64,000 nucleotides of DNA from Aureispira sp. CCB-QB1 (GCF_000724545.1 NZ_JHBV01000016.1:310001-374000); one strand, 5' to 3'. Shown: positions 43,548-53,267, counted from the first letter of the stretch. The notes: generated by a model not told the origin, from the sequence alone. Translations and numbers: made by a program.

Positions 43548-44549
43548 ATGTTTGGATTTAAATTTATCAAATTCGATGCAATGACTTATGTCCTTCAGTA
43601 TAAAAATGGAGGTATTAAACAAGAAGGCAGAGGGCTTTCATTTTGGTATTATCAGCCAACAACTTCCATTGCTGCGATTCCAATGGGTAGTGATGATGCT
43701 CCCTTCATTTTTGAAGACTCTACCAAGGATTTTCAAACGGTTACCGTGCAAGGGGAAATCACTTATCAAATCACAGATCCCAAACGATTGGCGGATTTAC
43801 TCGATTTCACAGTCAATTCCAAAGGGAAAAGAATATCCGACGATTATCAAAAATTATCACAACGTATTATTAATGAAGCACAAGCCGCAGCTAGTGTTTT
43901 TCTAGGTAATAACACCTTAAAAGATGCGATGGCAGGTTCTAAAGTTCTAGAAAAAGCCATTCTAACACAACTTCAAAACTCAGAAGCCATCCAATCAATA
44001 GGTATTCAGCCACTAAGTATCATTGTACTATCTGTAAAACCTACTCCTGAAATGGCTCGTGCATTAGAGGCTGAAACTCGTGAAGCGCTGCAAATTGAAT
44101 CGGATGAAGCAATTTATAAACGTCGCAATTTTGCGGTAGAACAAGAACGTGCCATCAAAGAATCAGAGCTGAATACAGAAATTGCCGTAGAGGAAAAGAA
44201 GAAGCAAATTGCCGACAAAAAAATGGAGGCAGAAATCAAAAAGGCAGAAAATGATAGAGCACTCCGAGAAATGAAACTCAATGCAGATATTGCCGTAGAG
44301 GAAAGTCGCAAACAGCTTATTGAATTGCAATCAGAAAACAAACGAAAAGCAGCTGATGCAGAAGCCTACCGACTAGAAAAAATGCTTGCTCTATACAAAG
44401 GTATGGATTGGAAAACCATCATGGCTTTGAATGGCAAAAGTGATCCCAAATTAAATGTGGCACTTGCCTTTAGAGAACTAGCCGAAAACTCAGGCAATAT
44501 ACAGAATCTCAACATCAGCCCTGATTTACTCAGCGATCTAATCAAGTAA
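43548..44549 (+). CDS. SPFH/band 7 domain protein
   Basis: 333 residues. SPFH domain in the first about 190 residues (FGFKFIKFDAMTYVLQYK, VTVQGEITYQITDP, LSVKPTPEMARALEAETRE), then a long Ala/Glu/Lys coiled coil (about 190-270) with a duplicated segment, AIKESELNTEIAVEE and MKLNADIAVEES. No N-terminal transmembrane helix or signal peptide, so it is cytoplasmic or membrane-associated by oligomerisation. SPFH proteins build ring-shaped scaffolds. 20 bp upstream of an NAD-kinase-like gene, so it is an operon. Confidence 0.88.
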   Translation: MFGFKFIKFDAMTYVLQYKNGGIKQEGRGLSFWYYQPTTSIAAIPMGSDDAPFIFEDSTKDFQTVTVQGEITYQITDPKRLADLLDFTVNSKGKRISDDYQKLSQRIINEAQAAASVFLGNNTLKDAMAGSKVLEKAILTQLQNSEAIQSIGIQPLSIIVLSVKPTPEMARALEAETREALQIESDEAIYKRRNFAVEQERAIKESELNTEIAVEEKKKQIADKKMEAEIKKAENDRALREMKLNADIAVEESRKQLIELQSENKRKAADAEAYRLEKMLALYKGMDWKTIMALNGKSDPKLNVALAFRELAENSGNIQNLNISPDLLSDLIK

Positions 44550-44569
44550 TATAAATTAAACAACAAATC

Positions 44570-45502
44570 ATGGGTTTACAAAAAGATAACTTAATCATTA
44601 TTAAGGGCGAATCTAGAATGAAGCAACTCAAAAAACGCTTCAATACCAAGAAGCAGGCTAAGTTCTATATGAGTAGCAAAGGTATCAATATAGATCAGGT
44701 AGAAAGTGAAGATGAGGCCATAGAGCGTTCGGTCGAAGCAGCTCAAAAAATATCCACCAACATGATGCGGACGCAAGTGGTCGAGCAAAACTTTTTGCCT
44801 AATTTCTCATTTGGAGAGGATGATGTTGTTGTTGTTATTGGGCACGATGGATTAGTTGCCAATACCGCCAAGTATGTGCACAACAAACCAATCTTGGGGG
44901 TCAATCCTGATCCCGAATTATACGATGGCATTTTGCTGCCTTTCACATTAAACAACTATCAAAAAGCGGTTGAAAATGTCAAAAAAAACAACTACCTGTC
45001 CAAGAAAGTGACGATGGCAGAAGCAAAACTCAACGATGGGCAAAGGCTACTGGCGTTTAATGATTTTTTTATTGGGCACCAGTCTCATAAATCGGCACGA
45101 TACAAAGTCCATTTTCAAAATAAAGAAGAAAATCAATCTTCTAGTGGCATCATAGTTTCCACTGGTGCAGGGTCAACGGGTTGGCTGAGTTCTTTGATTA
45201 ATATGGCCAACTGCATTTCTGCCCAATTTGGAAATAGCACCTCGGTACAGCAACAACGACTATCATGGGAAACCGATCGGCTTGTTTTTATTGTTCGAGA
45301 ACCGTTTTTGAGCCGTGCTTCTAATATCCAATTAACGACTGGTTTTATCACCCATCAACATCAGTTACAACTAGAATCAAGTATGCCTAAAGAAGGTGTT
45401 ATTTTTAGTGATGGTGTGATGGATGATTTTATAGAATTCAATTCTGGTGCCATTGTGCAAATTGGCATTGCTAAAGAGAAAGCGATTTTGGTAACGGGCT
45501 AA
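44570..45502 (+). CDS. Diverged NAD kinase-like (ATP-NAD kinase superfamily) protein
   Basis: 310 residues. NAD-kinase-type signatures are recognisable but altered: VVVIGHDGLVANTAKY replaces the GGDG motif by GHDG, GVNPDP corresponds to the G-x-N substrate turn, FNDFFIGH replaces the NE motif by ND, and STGAGSTGW corresponds to STPTGSTAY. An extra N-terminal segment of about 80 residues is present. It could be a sugar or lipid kinase-like relative rather than a true NAD kinase. Co-transcribed with the SPFH gene. Confidence 0.75.
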   Translation: MGLQKDNLIIIKGESRMKQLKKRFNTKKQAKFYMSSKGINIDQVESEDEAIERSVEAAQKISTNMMRTQVVEQNFLPNFSFGEDDVVVVIGHDGLVANTAKYVHNKPILGVNPDPELYDGILLPFTLNNYQKAVENVKKNNYLSKKVTMAEAKLNDGQRLLAFNDFFIGHQSHKSARYKVHFQNKEENQSSSGIIVSTGAGSTGWLSSLINMANCISAQFGNSTSVQQQRLSWETDRLVFIVREPFLSRASNIQLTTGFITHQHQLQLESSMPKEGVIFSDGVMDDFIEFNSGAIVQIGIAKEKAILVTG

Positions 45503-45559
45503 TATGGGTACAAAGAGTTGATGCCTAACTAGTATTGGATAGTAAGTTATTCTTTATCA

Positions 45560-46165
45560 TCAAGATATTTCTAAGAACTTTACTTCCCATACTGTTTCAT
45601 TCGTCCGTCCAAATTGCTTGGTTACTCTCTTGAGTAAAAACTTGATTCGAACAAGTACTTCTTTCTCTTTTTTAAACTGTGTTGCACCTTTCTTTTTTAT
45701 TTGAATTTGTTGGTAATAAGCTAATTCTCCTTGATAAGTTTCTCTTGATAATGGATGTAGTTTTTGCTGTATTTTCACTTTCCTACTTCCTACTTTCAAC
45801 TCATAAGGAGCTTGTTTTAATAAGTCGCTTAATAGACGTTGGGGCACACACTTTTGCGGCTCAATAGAAGTGGCATTAGACAACCAGTTACAAGACAAAC
45901 TAGCATTGGCATCAAAATTAGACAGGGCAGCTTCCATCGCTGCTTTACGTAATTCTAAGTTGTATTGAGAGCTGCTTATAATCTCTATATAATCCAATAC
46001 ATCCTGAAGTTTTAAGACCGCTTGTTCTTCATAAACGGCTAAATTTTCCCGTTCCAATTGTACAGATTTCAAATCAGACAAAGCATGGTCAGGTACAGCA
46101 ACCGACTGCCCAAAAGAAAATACTGTTGCCCCAATCAACACGATAGTTACCAATATCTTTTTCAT
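45560..46165 (-). CDS. Hypothetical secreted protein
   Basis: 201 residues from the ATG at 46165, which gives a clean Sec signal peptide (cleavage after FSFGQ). Two in-frame upstream ATGs inside the preceding gene are possible. Mature part: helical region with Gln/Glu/Leu (about 20-100), one Cys pair (SCNW, KCVP), then a basic beta-rich end. Not recognised. It overlaps the end of the gene upstream, so the two are translationally coupled and probably functionally linked. Confidence 0.65.
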   Translation of the reverse strand: MKKILVTIVLIGATVFSFGQSVAVPDHALSDLKSVQLERENLAVYEEQAVLKLQDVLDYIEIISSSQYNLELRKAAMEAALSNFDANASLSCNWLSNATSIEPQKCVPQRLLSDLLKQAPYELKVGSRKVKIQQKLHPLSRETYQGELAYYQQIQIKKKGATQFKKEKEVLVRIKFLLKRVTKQFGRTNETVWEVKFLEIS

Positions 46166-46166
46166 C

Positions 46167-47222
46167 TTATTTTTCATTTTGTACAAATCGGATTTCAATG
46201 ATTTTTTTGCCTTTGTATTTGGTTTCTAGAATATTGATATTTTGCAAGCTTTTAATTGGCATGGTCATTTTATTGATAAATTCCTCTTTATTATACAAAG
46301 CCATGCCTCCACCTGTTTGACTGTGAATTTGAATAATTTGCGCTTCGTCACTCAACATTACATCCAATTGCGCCCGTCTTTCCTTCCAATCTTTCATTTT
46401 ATTCATCGAGAAATAATGAATCATCAAAGCATAATCGTCTTTTTTTAGCGCAATTCTCTCTTGCTTCTTGGCACTACTAATAGAACGATGAATCAACAAC
46501 GGCTGGTAATAAAGTGCTTCGATCTTTAATTTTATTACCTCCCCTCCTACATTTTCTACCCGCAAGCAGCTCAAGCTATCTACGGTTAAAGCAAGCGGTG
46601 ATTCCCCTTTCTTTAACAAGAAAGCCTCAATATTCTTAGCTGCAATTGGCATTCCGTCATCCTGATCAACAATGCAGAACTGATAAGTTGTTTCTTTATA
46701 AAAAAATGAGCCCAATAAAAATACTCCTCCTATTACTAATGCAAGCAATGGTAGTAAAATAGTTGTTAATTTAGAGGAAGGTCTTGGAGTATCATCAAGC
46801 CACTCTTCCTTCACAACAGGCTCTAGTTCTAGATTACTCAAAAAAGCTTGCCAATCTGCAACACCAACATAACGAGATAATAAATTGAGCATATCTATTC
46901 GAGGAAGCTTTTCATTTTTCTTTACTTTCAAATGAGTATAAAACCACTTCTCACTAACATAGCCACCTACTGTTTCACTTAAAGTATCTTGGAACAATTT
47001 AATTTGCTTTCCTTTCCACTCGTGAATGGATTCTTGACAAGAAATCACTTGCTGCCGAAACGTTGCTTCTACCTCTTGCTTTAGCAACTCAAAGCCTCTT
47101 AATTGTTTTTCGGTCATGTTGTATAAATTTCTAATCTCATAATCGCCTGTTTTCTTCAACTCTACACCATTTTTTCTTTGCAAAACCCTTGTAAAATAGT
47201 TTACAAAGCGTTTACAAAGCAT
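46167..47222 (-). CDS. Hypothetical single-pass membrane protein with N-terminal cytoplasmic domain
   Basis: 351 residues; an internal ATG at 47117 (316 residues) is an equally good start. N-terminal domain with LFQDTLSETVGGYVSEKWFYTHLK and LPRIDMLNLLSRYVGVADWQAF, a pattern that looks like a compact helical regulatory domain. One transmembrane helix (about 152-172), then an extracytoplasmic beta-rich domain (about 180-351). The topology resembles anti-sigma or membrane-sensor proteins, but no family was recognised. Divergent from the 47290 gene and coupled to the secreted protein downstream. Confidence 0.65.
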   Translation of the reverse strand: MLCKRFVNYFTRVLQRKNGVELKKTGDYEIRNLYNMTEKQLRGFELLKQEVEATFRQQVISCQESIHEWKGKQIKLFQDTLSETVGGYVSEKWFYTHLKVKKNEKLPRIDMLNLLSRYVGVADWQAFLSNLELEPVVKEEWLDDTPRPSSKLTTILLPLLALVIGGVFLLGSFFYKETTYQFCIVDQDDGMPIAAKNIEAFLLKKGESPLALTVDSLSCLRVENVGGEVIKLKIEALYYQPLLIHRSISSAKKQERIALKKDDYALMIHYFSMNKMKDWKERRAQLDVMLSDEAQIIQIHSQTGGGMALYNKEEFINKMTMPIKSLQNINILETKYKGKKIIEIRFVQNEK

Positions 47223-47289
47223 TTTTTAGCCGTTTTTGGGTGCGAATACTACTTTTGGTTTATTCTTTTACAAAATAAATAATTATTCC

Positions 47290-47832
47290 ATGAAATCAGT
47301 TTTCTTAAGTTTTGGGCTTCTATTTATTGGCTTCAGTTTATGTTCTGCTCAAACCAAAAAAATTGCTTTGCGCAGCCACAGTGGCGCCAACTCAAGTTTT
47401 ACAATTTATGTTCCAGATGAATTTGGTTTAGGACCTATTGACTATCGGATTCCGTCCCAAGTTAAAAAGAAAAAATGTCCGATTAACATCAAACCAATTA
47501 CATCCAATAAGATTCCTTTAGAGGATTCTTTGGAGAAAATTCAACCTTGTAATCCTCCAAAATTTAACAAAAAATCCCAACAACGTCCTATTCATTCCAA
47601 ACCTAAACCAAACCTCCTCCCCAAAAAATCACATCAAACCCTACAAAAAGATTCAACAGTAGATAAAACAGAAACTGTCTCTTCCTCCAACGACACCACT
47701 TCTATAAAACTAACTACTGTTCCACCTCAAAAATCTAGGGCTCTTATTTTAATCCTCCTCTTATCTACAATTTCACTGATAGGTTTCTTTTCTATTCTGA
47801 TGAAACCGACAGTTTCTAATACGACTCACTAG
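47290..47832 (+). CDS. Hypothetical secreted protein with C-terminal transmembrane helix
   Basis: 180 residues from the ATG at 47290 that opens a signal peptide (SVFLSFGLLFIGFSLCSAQ); 18 extra upstream codons are less likely. The short conserved-looking domain IALRSHSGANSSFTIYVPDEFGLG is followed by a Pro/Lys/Ser/Thr-rich linker (about 65-145) and a C-terminal transmembrane helix (about 150-170). The architecture resembles a short surface or periplasmic linker protein tethered to a membrane. Not recognised. Confidence 0.55.
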   Translation: MKSVFLSFGLLFIGFSLCSAQTKKIALRSHSGANSSFTIYVPDEFGLGPIDYRIPSQVKKKKCPINIKPITSNKIPLEDSLEKIQPCNPPKFNKKSQQRPIHSKPKPNLLPKKSHQTLQKDSTVDKTETVSSSNDTTSIKLTTVPPQKSRALILILLLSTISLIGFFSILMKPTVSNTTH

Positions 47833-48005
47833 CTTTATCGGTAGCCATTCAGACCATTACAAAGCCCCCCTTTCACTACGGATTATAAGCAGGTAATCTA
47901 AAAATCATGTATTAATCTAAGATTAAAATAGCACTTTATTCATTGTACTGCTTTGCGGTTTCTGTCATTTTTTCTGAATGGCTACTACTTATCAAAAAAC
48001 ATACT

Positions 48006-49271
48006 ATGTCTATTAAATCTGCCCTTGGTAATAAGTCTTCAATAAAACAATATACATGGAGAAGCACCATCTTATTTGTTTTATTATTTACCATTAGTTT
48101 TTCCACCCCTACTAATTATATTCCTACCTTTCGAACGTACTCTGACCCTTTTTTTGAGCAGCTTATCTTGTGGACAGGGCTTTTTATTTTTAATCTCCAA
48201 GAGCCATTTATTTATCAATTAACATCAGATTCGACAGGAGCATATCTTCATACCTTTAACTTATTGATTATTTCGGTTGTTATAGCTTATTGCTGGAAAC
48301 AACGACAACCCAAACTTAATGAGGCTAAATTAGCCTATGCATTCTATACATATGTTCGGTACTACTTGGCATTGCAGTTATTTTTATATGGATTTAACAA
48401 AGTATTCAAATGCCAATTTTTCCTACCAGAACCGAATACATTATACACATTTGTTGGGGACACTCCTAAAGACTTGTTGTTTTGGTCTACTATGGGGAGT
48501 TCCTATATTTATACATTTTGGGGAGGCGCGTTGGAAGTTCTTGCAGCCAGCCTGCTGTTATTTAGAAAAACCTATTTGATTGGTAGTTTATTTGCCCTAG
48601 GAATTTTGAGCAATGTTCTTGCTATCAATATAGGATTTAATATTTCTGTAAAACTCTATGCTAGTTTTTTTCTCTTCCTCTCGTTTATTTTGATTCTACC
48701 TTACCTCCCTTCACTACATGCTTTTTTTATTCATCAAAAATTAGTCCCTCCTAAGATTTGGTGGCCTGCATTTGAACAGCATCCCAAACGACTTGTATAT
48801 GCTACGGTCAAAACCCTTTCAATTTGGCTTATCTTATTTGAATGTCTTATTCCTTATTTTGAAGCGAATAACTTCAACGACGACATCCAAACTCGCCCTC
48901 CTTTTCATGGTGCTTATGAAGTCAACTCTTTTTTAGAAAATGATGTTCCTATACCTGCCCTATCTAACTTCACCAAACGCTGGAAAAGGGTATTTGTACA
49001 TCGTCGCAATTATTTTATTGTTCAAACCATGGATGATAAGATGCAAGATTACAAATTTCAATACAATGCAGAAGAACAACTATTCTATTTGACTCATACA
49101 GGCACTTTAGTTGAATATCCTTTCAGATATCAAGTGACCAATACGGGGGATTTAATATTGATTGGAAAGCAAGAAGGACAATCTATAGAAGTACGGTTAA
49201 AAGAGTTAAATTGGAGAAAAATGCCCCTTTTAGCTCCTAATTTTAGTTGGACAATTGATGCCATTCAATAA
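48006..49271 (+). CDS. Polytopic membrane protein, DoxX/HTTM-like
   Basis: 421 residues from the ATG at 48006. Around eight transmembrane helices, with short polar motifs (YVRYYLALQLFLYGFNKVFK, WTGLFIFN, SSYIYTFWGGALEVLAASLLLFRK in parts) resembling DoxX-like and HTTM-type membrane proteins. A soluble C-terminal domain (about 300-421) with beta character follows. Function unknown. A hairpin at 49280-49301 may end the transcript. Confidence 0.65.
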   Translation: MSIKSALGNKSSIKQYTWRSTILFVLLFTISFSTPTNYIPTFRTYSDPFFEQLILWTGLFIFNLQEPFIYQLTSDSTGAYLHTFNLLIISVVIAYCWKQRQPKLNEAKLAYAFYTYVRYYLALQLFLYGFNKVFKCQFFLPEPNTLYTFVGDTPKDLLFWSTMGSSYIYTFWGGALEVLAASLLLFRKTYLIGSLFALGILSNVLAINIGFNISVKLYASFFLFLSFILILPYLPSLHAFFIHQKLVPPKIWWPAFEQHPKRLVYATVKTLSIWLILFECLIPYFEANNFNDDIQTRPPFHGAYEVNSFLENDVPIPALSNFTKRWKRVFVHRRNYFIVQTMDDKMQDYKFQYNAEEQLFYLTHTGTLVEYPFRYQVTNTGDLILIGKQEGQSIEVRLKELNWRKMPLLAPNFSWTIDAIQ

Positions 49272-49279
49272 AAAAAGGC

Positions 49280-49301
49280 TAGAGTACCTTGCAGTACTCT
49301 A
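49280..49301. terminator. Probable terminator after the DoxX/HTTM-like gene
   Basis: TAGAGTAC (49280-49287) and GTACTCTA (49294-49301) form a perfect 8-bp stem with a 6-base loop, 8 bp after the stop. The A run lies upstream, so it terminates better on the minus strand. Confidence 0.5.
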
Positions 49302-49592
49302 ACCTTAGAAAACTAAACCCTAAAACCCATGAGCTACAAATATAGTAATATTTTTTTCTTTTACAGCTATTCTCTCATTTTTTTTATAAAAAATAATTAC
49401 TAAGGCACAAAAAGACACTTAAACAACTAAAAATAAATGACTTACCAAGATATTAATGTTGTTTTATAACCTACTTTGTTATTTTTTTAATTATATTGTA
49501 TAATAATTCTTCTAGCAAGAGTTCCATTTACCATCAATGAAGGTGTAGGATTCCCCCTAATAGCTTCACTGGAAAATTAACACACATAAGGT
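49302..49592. other. Intergenic region before the LRR gene
   Basis: About 290 bp, AT-rich, no gene seen. It is presumed to hold the promoter of the LRR gene. Confidence 0.4.
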
Positions 49593-51659
49593 ATGCGTGA
49601 TTATTTATATTGCTGTGTAAAATGGTTAATTATTGTTTGTTTGCTTTTAAGATCTACCACCTCCTTAATAATATCTCAAACATTATTACCCCAAAATCTT
49701 CTAGCTTCACAACTAGAGTATACTTCTATTGCCCAAATAGAAGCTGCATTGTCGAAAGGTAAAAACATCTATCGCGTCAATCTGAGTAATCAAACCCCTA
49801 AATTAACAAGCATTCCAACCATTATCTTTACGCTTCAACACTTGCAAGCACTCAATTTGGAGGGAAATTATATCTCTATACTGCCTAACGAGCTAACAAA
49901 CTTAAGCCATCTCCAATATTTAAACTTATCTAATAATGGCGTACAAGGTTTTCCAAAAGATCTAAAACCTTTAAAAAATTTACAAAAACTCCATTTAGAA
50001 AAAAATGGTTTACAAAAACTACCAACTGTTATAGGGCAGCTTGAGCATTTACAAGTATTACTATTAAAAGATAATGAATTAGAATCCTTGCCTTCAGAAA
50101 TTGGCACACTAAAACAGTTGCAAACACTCAACCTAAAACGCAATCGATTGCACTCTATCCCCAAAGAAATTGGTCAAATCGAGACTTTAGAGGTACTTAA
50201 TTTGAGTTCTAACCAACTACAAGCTATTCCTCTACTACATTTGCCTGCCTTAAAAATATTGGATATAAGCTACAATAGGCTAGATACGCTTTCTGATGTT
50301 ATTAACAATCTTCAGCAATTGCACACACTCAATTTATCCAACAATCGCCTCAATTCTTTTCCTAAACAGATTTTGAGCTTAGAACAATTACAAATTTTGG
50401 ATGTTTCTTCCAATCAAATTCTAAGTCTCCCCGAAACACTTCATCAACTGCAAACATTAAAGCACTTGTATGTCGAACGCAACCGATTAAAAGAACTTCC
50501 GTTGACGATTGGGAACTTACAACAACTTGAACACTTAGGATTAAAAAGCAATCGGCTACAAAATCTTCCTGCTTCTATTGGTCGGTTGACCTTACTCCAA
50601 AATTTAAACTTGACGAATAATCAACTTCAAGAGCTGCCCTCAACAGTAGCTCAACTAACCTCACTCACGAGCTTAAAAATAAGCAATAACTCCATAAACA
50701 CCTTTCCTGAAGTCTTAGTTGCCTTACAAAAACTAGCAAGCTTAGACCTCTCCTTTAATAAAATCGAAATTATTTCTGATAAAATCCTAGCTTTAAAATC
50801 GTTAAAGACACTCAATTTGAGAGGCAATCAACTCACTTTATTACCACAAAATATAGCTTACTTCAATCAGTTACAAAATTTGAATTTAGCTGAAAATAAG
50901 TTAACTCATCTTCCTTCAAGCATTGGAAAATTACCCCAACTTCAAGTATTAACCCTTGAAAAGAATCAACTAAGTCACCTTCCTAATGAAATTGGTACCG
51001 CAAGCAGCTTAACTCACTTAATGGCGAGAAACAACCAACTTCAAAATATCCCCGCCACCATTGGGCAGCTAAAACAACTACAACTACTTGACCTTAGTAA
51101 AAATCTTTTATCCGAACTACCACAAGAATTTAAGCACTTAAAAACCTTGCAAAGCTTAGATCTTAGCAAAAATCAATTCGCATCCTTTCCTACTGTGTTG
51201 TTTCATTTAAGCAACTTGGTTGAATTGGATTTAAGTAGAAATACAATTTTAAGTATCCATGGAAATCTTGCCAATTGGAAAAAGTTAGAAAAATTAGATT
51301 TGCATGCGAATAATATCAATAAAATTTCCACAGACCTTAGCCCCTTAGAATATTTAAGGGAAATCAATCTTGAACGCAATGAATTGAGTGATTGGCCGAT
51401 AGGTTTTGATCAACTAAAACGATTAGAAATTATTGAAGTGACCAACAATCAGTTGACAACAATCCCTGAAAGTTTCAAAAATCTAACGCATTTAACAGCA
51501 CTCTATATCAACAACAATAGGTTAACGCAAATACCTGAAAGTTTGGCCCAGTTAAAAACATTAAAGATGCTCTACCTAATGGGCAATCCCTTAGACACTT
51601 CAACTGTGACCATCGAAAAAATCCACCAATGGTTACCAGAAACGAATACCGATTTATAA
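49593..51659 (+). CDS. Secreted leucine-rich repeat protein
   Basis: 688 residues. N-terminal signal peptide or anchor (WLIIVCLLLRSTTS). From about residue 60 to 670 it consists of about 26 tandem 23-residue leucine-rich repeats of the type LxxLxxLNLxxNxLxxLPxxI, the 'bacterial/SDS22-like' form. The repeats are divergent in DNA and protein, so the array is old. No C-terminal T9SS sorting domain is visible. LRR solenoids bind proteins; a surface adhesion or recognition role is plausible for a gliding bacterium but is inference. 69 bp before the tail-collar-like gene on the same strand. Confidence 0.88.
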   Translation: MRDYLYCCVKWLIIVCLLLRSTTSLIISQTLLPQNLLASQLEYTSIAQIEAALSKGKNIYRVNLSNQTPKLTSIPTIIFTLQHLQALNLEGNYISILPNELTNLSHLQYLNLSNNGVQGFPKDLKPLKNLQKLHLEKNGLQKLPTVIGQLEHLQVLLLKDNELESLPSEIGTLKQLQTLNLKRNRLHSIPKEIGQIETLEVLNLSSNQLQAIPLLHLPALKILDISYNRLDTLSDVINNLQQLHTLNLSNNRLNSFPKQILSLEQLQILDVSSNQILSLPETLHQLQTLKHLYVERNRLKELPLTIGNLQQLEHLGLKSNRLQNLPASIGRLTLLQNLNLTNNQLQELPSTVAQLTSLTSLKISNNSINTFPEVLVALQKLASLDLSFNKIEIISDKILALKSLKTLNLRGNQLTLLPQNIAYFNQLQNLNLAENKLTHLPSSIGKLPQLQVLTLEKNQLSHLPNEIGTASSLTHLMARNNQLQNIPATIGQLKQLQLLDLSKNLLSELPQEFKHLKTLQSLDLSKNQFASFPTVLFHLSNLVELDLSRNTILSIHGNLANWKKLEKLDLHANNINKISTDLSPLEYLREINLERNELSDWPIGFDQLKRLEIIEVTNNQLTTIPESFKNLTHLTALYINNNRLTQIPESLAQLKTLKMLYLMGNPLDTSTVTIEKIHQWLPETNTDL

Positions 51660-51728
51660 ACTATTTAATACACCTTGATTTGTACTTTAATGAATCTATA
51701 AAGTATCAAATTGAATAAACCTCTAATT

Positions 51729-53267
51729 ATGATAAAAAAACTATTACTTTTTTCTACACTAGGCTTCTGGGCTGTTCAAACCAACCTACAAGCGCAAAAT
51801 GTGGGAATTGGAACCAATGCTCCCACTGAAAAACTGCATGTCGTAGGAAATGCTAGAATTACGGTGCTTGGGGGCACTGGAACTCGTATGGTTGTTGCCG
51901 ACCCCAATGGCGTTCTTGCAACTCAGGCAATCCCAGCAGGAGGAGATATTACAAGCGTTACAGCAGGCGCAGGTCTCGTCGGTGGAGGAACTACGGGGGC
52001 AGTTACCTTAACAGCTAGTGCCGACAATGGATTGTATGTCAATGCTGGTGCTGACCGCATTCGTATGGGGGGTGCTTTAGTTGAAAATACTACTATTACA
52101 CAAGGCAATTTTAATTTAACATACAACCTTTCTGGATCGGGTGATTTTGTCGTTCAAGATAATGGAATCAATAAATTTACAGTTCTAGATAACGGCACCT
52201 CTCGATTTGGGGGCGATGTAGAGTGGCGAGACGAAAACACAGGAGGTACCTTGTTAGCTAACTTATTTGACGATGGTGATGATGGTCGCTTCATTATTAG
52301 AGAAAACGGTGCTACATCTATTGATTTGGATGCCAACACACAAGTTATTTTCAATGAACAAGGACTAGATCGTAACTTTAGAATAGAATCTGACGGGATT
52401 GCGAATATGTTTTTTGTCGATGCAGGCACCAACCGAGTTGGTATTGGTACAGGCACGCCTGTTGATCGTTTGGAAGTAGCTGGTGGTCGAGTAGAATTTA
52501 CCGCAACAACTGATGCAACAGGTACTGCTGGCTCTGGTGTTTTAGAAATTGGGAACACCTTAAGAATTGATGGCAATGAAATGATTACCAATGCCAACAC
52601 ACCTCTCTATTTGCAAAGTGATAATGGTGGAGACTTAATTGTAGATGGCAATAGTCTGATGGTAGATGCTAGTACCAATCGAGTCGGTATTGGAACAGGT
52701 GCTCCTAGTAGAACACTGGATGTTAATGGTACAGTTCGTATTCGTGGTGGTGGTGCCACTGCTGGTGATGTCCTACTATGTCAAGATAATGCAGGTAATG
52801 CTATTTGGTCTAATGCAGGTTATGGAATGGTTCCAATCGGATCCATTGTTGCTTGGCATGGAAATATCGGTGGGGGACTTCCTGGTTTACCTGCTGGTTG
52901 GGTGGAATGTGTCGGGGGAACTGTTGTAGATGCAGCTAGTCCTATCAATGGTCGTCCTATTCCAAACCTAAACAACAATACAACTTCAGTCTCTGGTGAT
53001 GTATCTAGGGGTCGTTTTTTGAGAGGAAGTACTGTCAGTGGACAATTTCAAAATGATGATGCCAATAATTTTGAACAGGTACAAGCCGATGACTCGGATC
53101 AAGGGATAATCAATGGTGTTAGCACAATAGATGATGATGGAAACTGGGGTAGTTATATGGCAACGTCTAGAGATGGTGGCGATAGAGATCCTTTGCGGTT
53201 TAGAGTAGCAGGTATTGAAAACCGAGTAACGAATATGAGTGTTCGTTGGATTATGCGAATTAAATAA
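51729..53267 (+). CDS. Secreted tail-fibre-like protein with C-terminal tail-collar domain
   Basis: 512 residues from the ATG at 51729 (a TTG six codons upstream is less likely). Sec signal peptide (cleavage after LQAQ). Three copies of a VGIGT-x2-P-x2-(K/R)L-x-V-x-G motif (starts of stem repeats, at about 27, 240 and 325) lie in a Gly/Asp/Asn-rich stem. The C-terminal part GSIVAWHGN, GWVECVGGTVVD, PNLNNNTTS and RGRFLRGS is the phage tail-collar domain. Known as trimeric knob-like fibres in Bacteroidota and phages. It likely forms a secreted or surface fibre. Strong terminator follows. Confidence 0.82.
   Translation: MIKKLLLFSTLGFWAVQTNLQAQNVGIGTNAPTEKLHVVGNARITVLGGTGTRMVVADPNGVLATQAIPAGGDITSVTAGAGLVGGGTTGAVTLTASADNGLYVNAGADRIRMGGALVENTTITQGNFNLTYNLSGSGDFVVQDNGINKFTVLDNGTSRFGGDVEWRDENTGGTLLANLFDDGDDGRFIIRENGATSIDLDANTQVIFNEQGLDRNFRIESDGIANMFFVDAGTNRVGIGTGTPVDRLEVAGGRVEFTATTDATGTAGSGVLEIGNTLRIDGNEMITNANTPLYLQSDNGGDLIVDGNSLMVDASTNRVGIGTGAPSRTLDVNGTVRIRGGGATAGDVLLCQDNAGNAIWSNAGYGMVPIGSIVAWHGNIGGGLPGLPAGWVECVGGTVVDAASPINGRPIPNLNNNTTSVSGDVSRGRFLRGSTVSGQFQNDDANNFEQVQADDSDQGIINGVSTIDDDGNWGSYMATSRDGGDRDPLRFRVAGIENRVTNMSVRWIMRIK

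Noticed and set aside
49593-51659. Tandem DNA repeat or CRISPR-like array
   Set aside because: The periodicity is at protein level (23-residue LRRs) and the DNA units are divergent; no constant repeats with unique spacers. No CRISPR array is present in the window.
52154-52600. 148-codon minus-strand frame within the tail-collar gene
   Set aside because: Antisense shadow of a repetitive Gly/Asp-rich coding region; no signal peptide or known motif.
51729-53267. Prophage or phage remnant because of the tail-collar domain
   Set aside because: The protein has a Sec signal peptide and no phage structural, integrase or lysis genes adjoin it; such collar proteins are common in Bacteroidota chromosomes.
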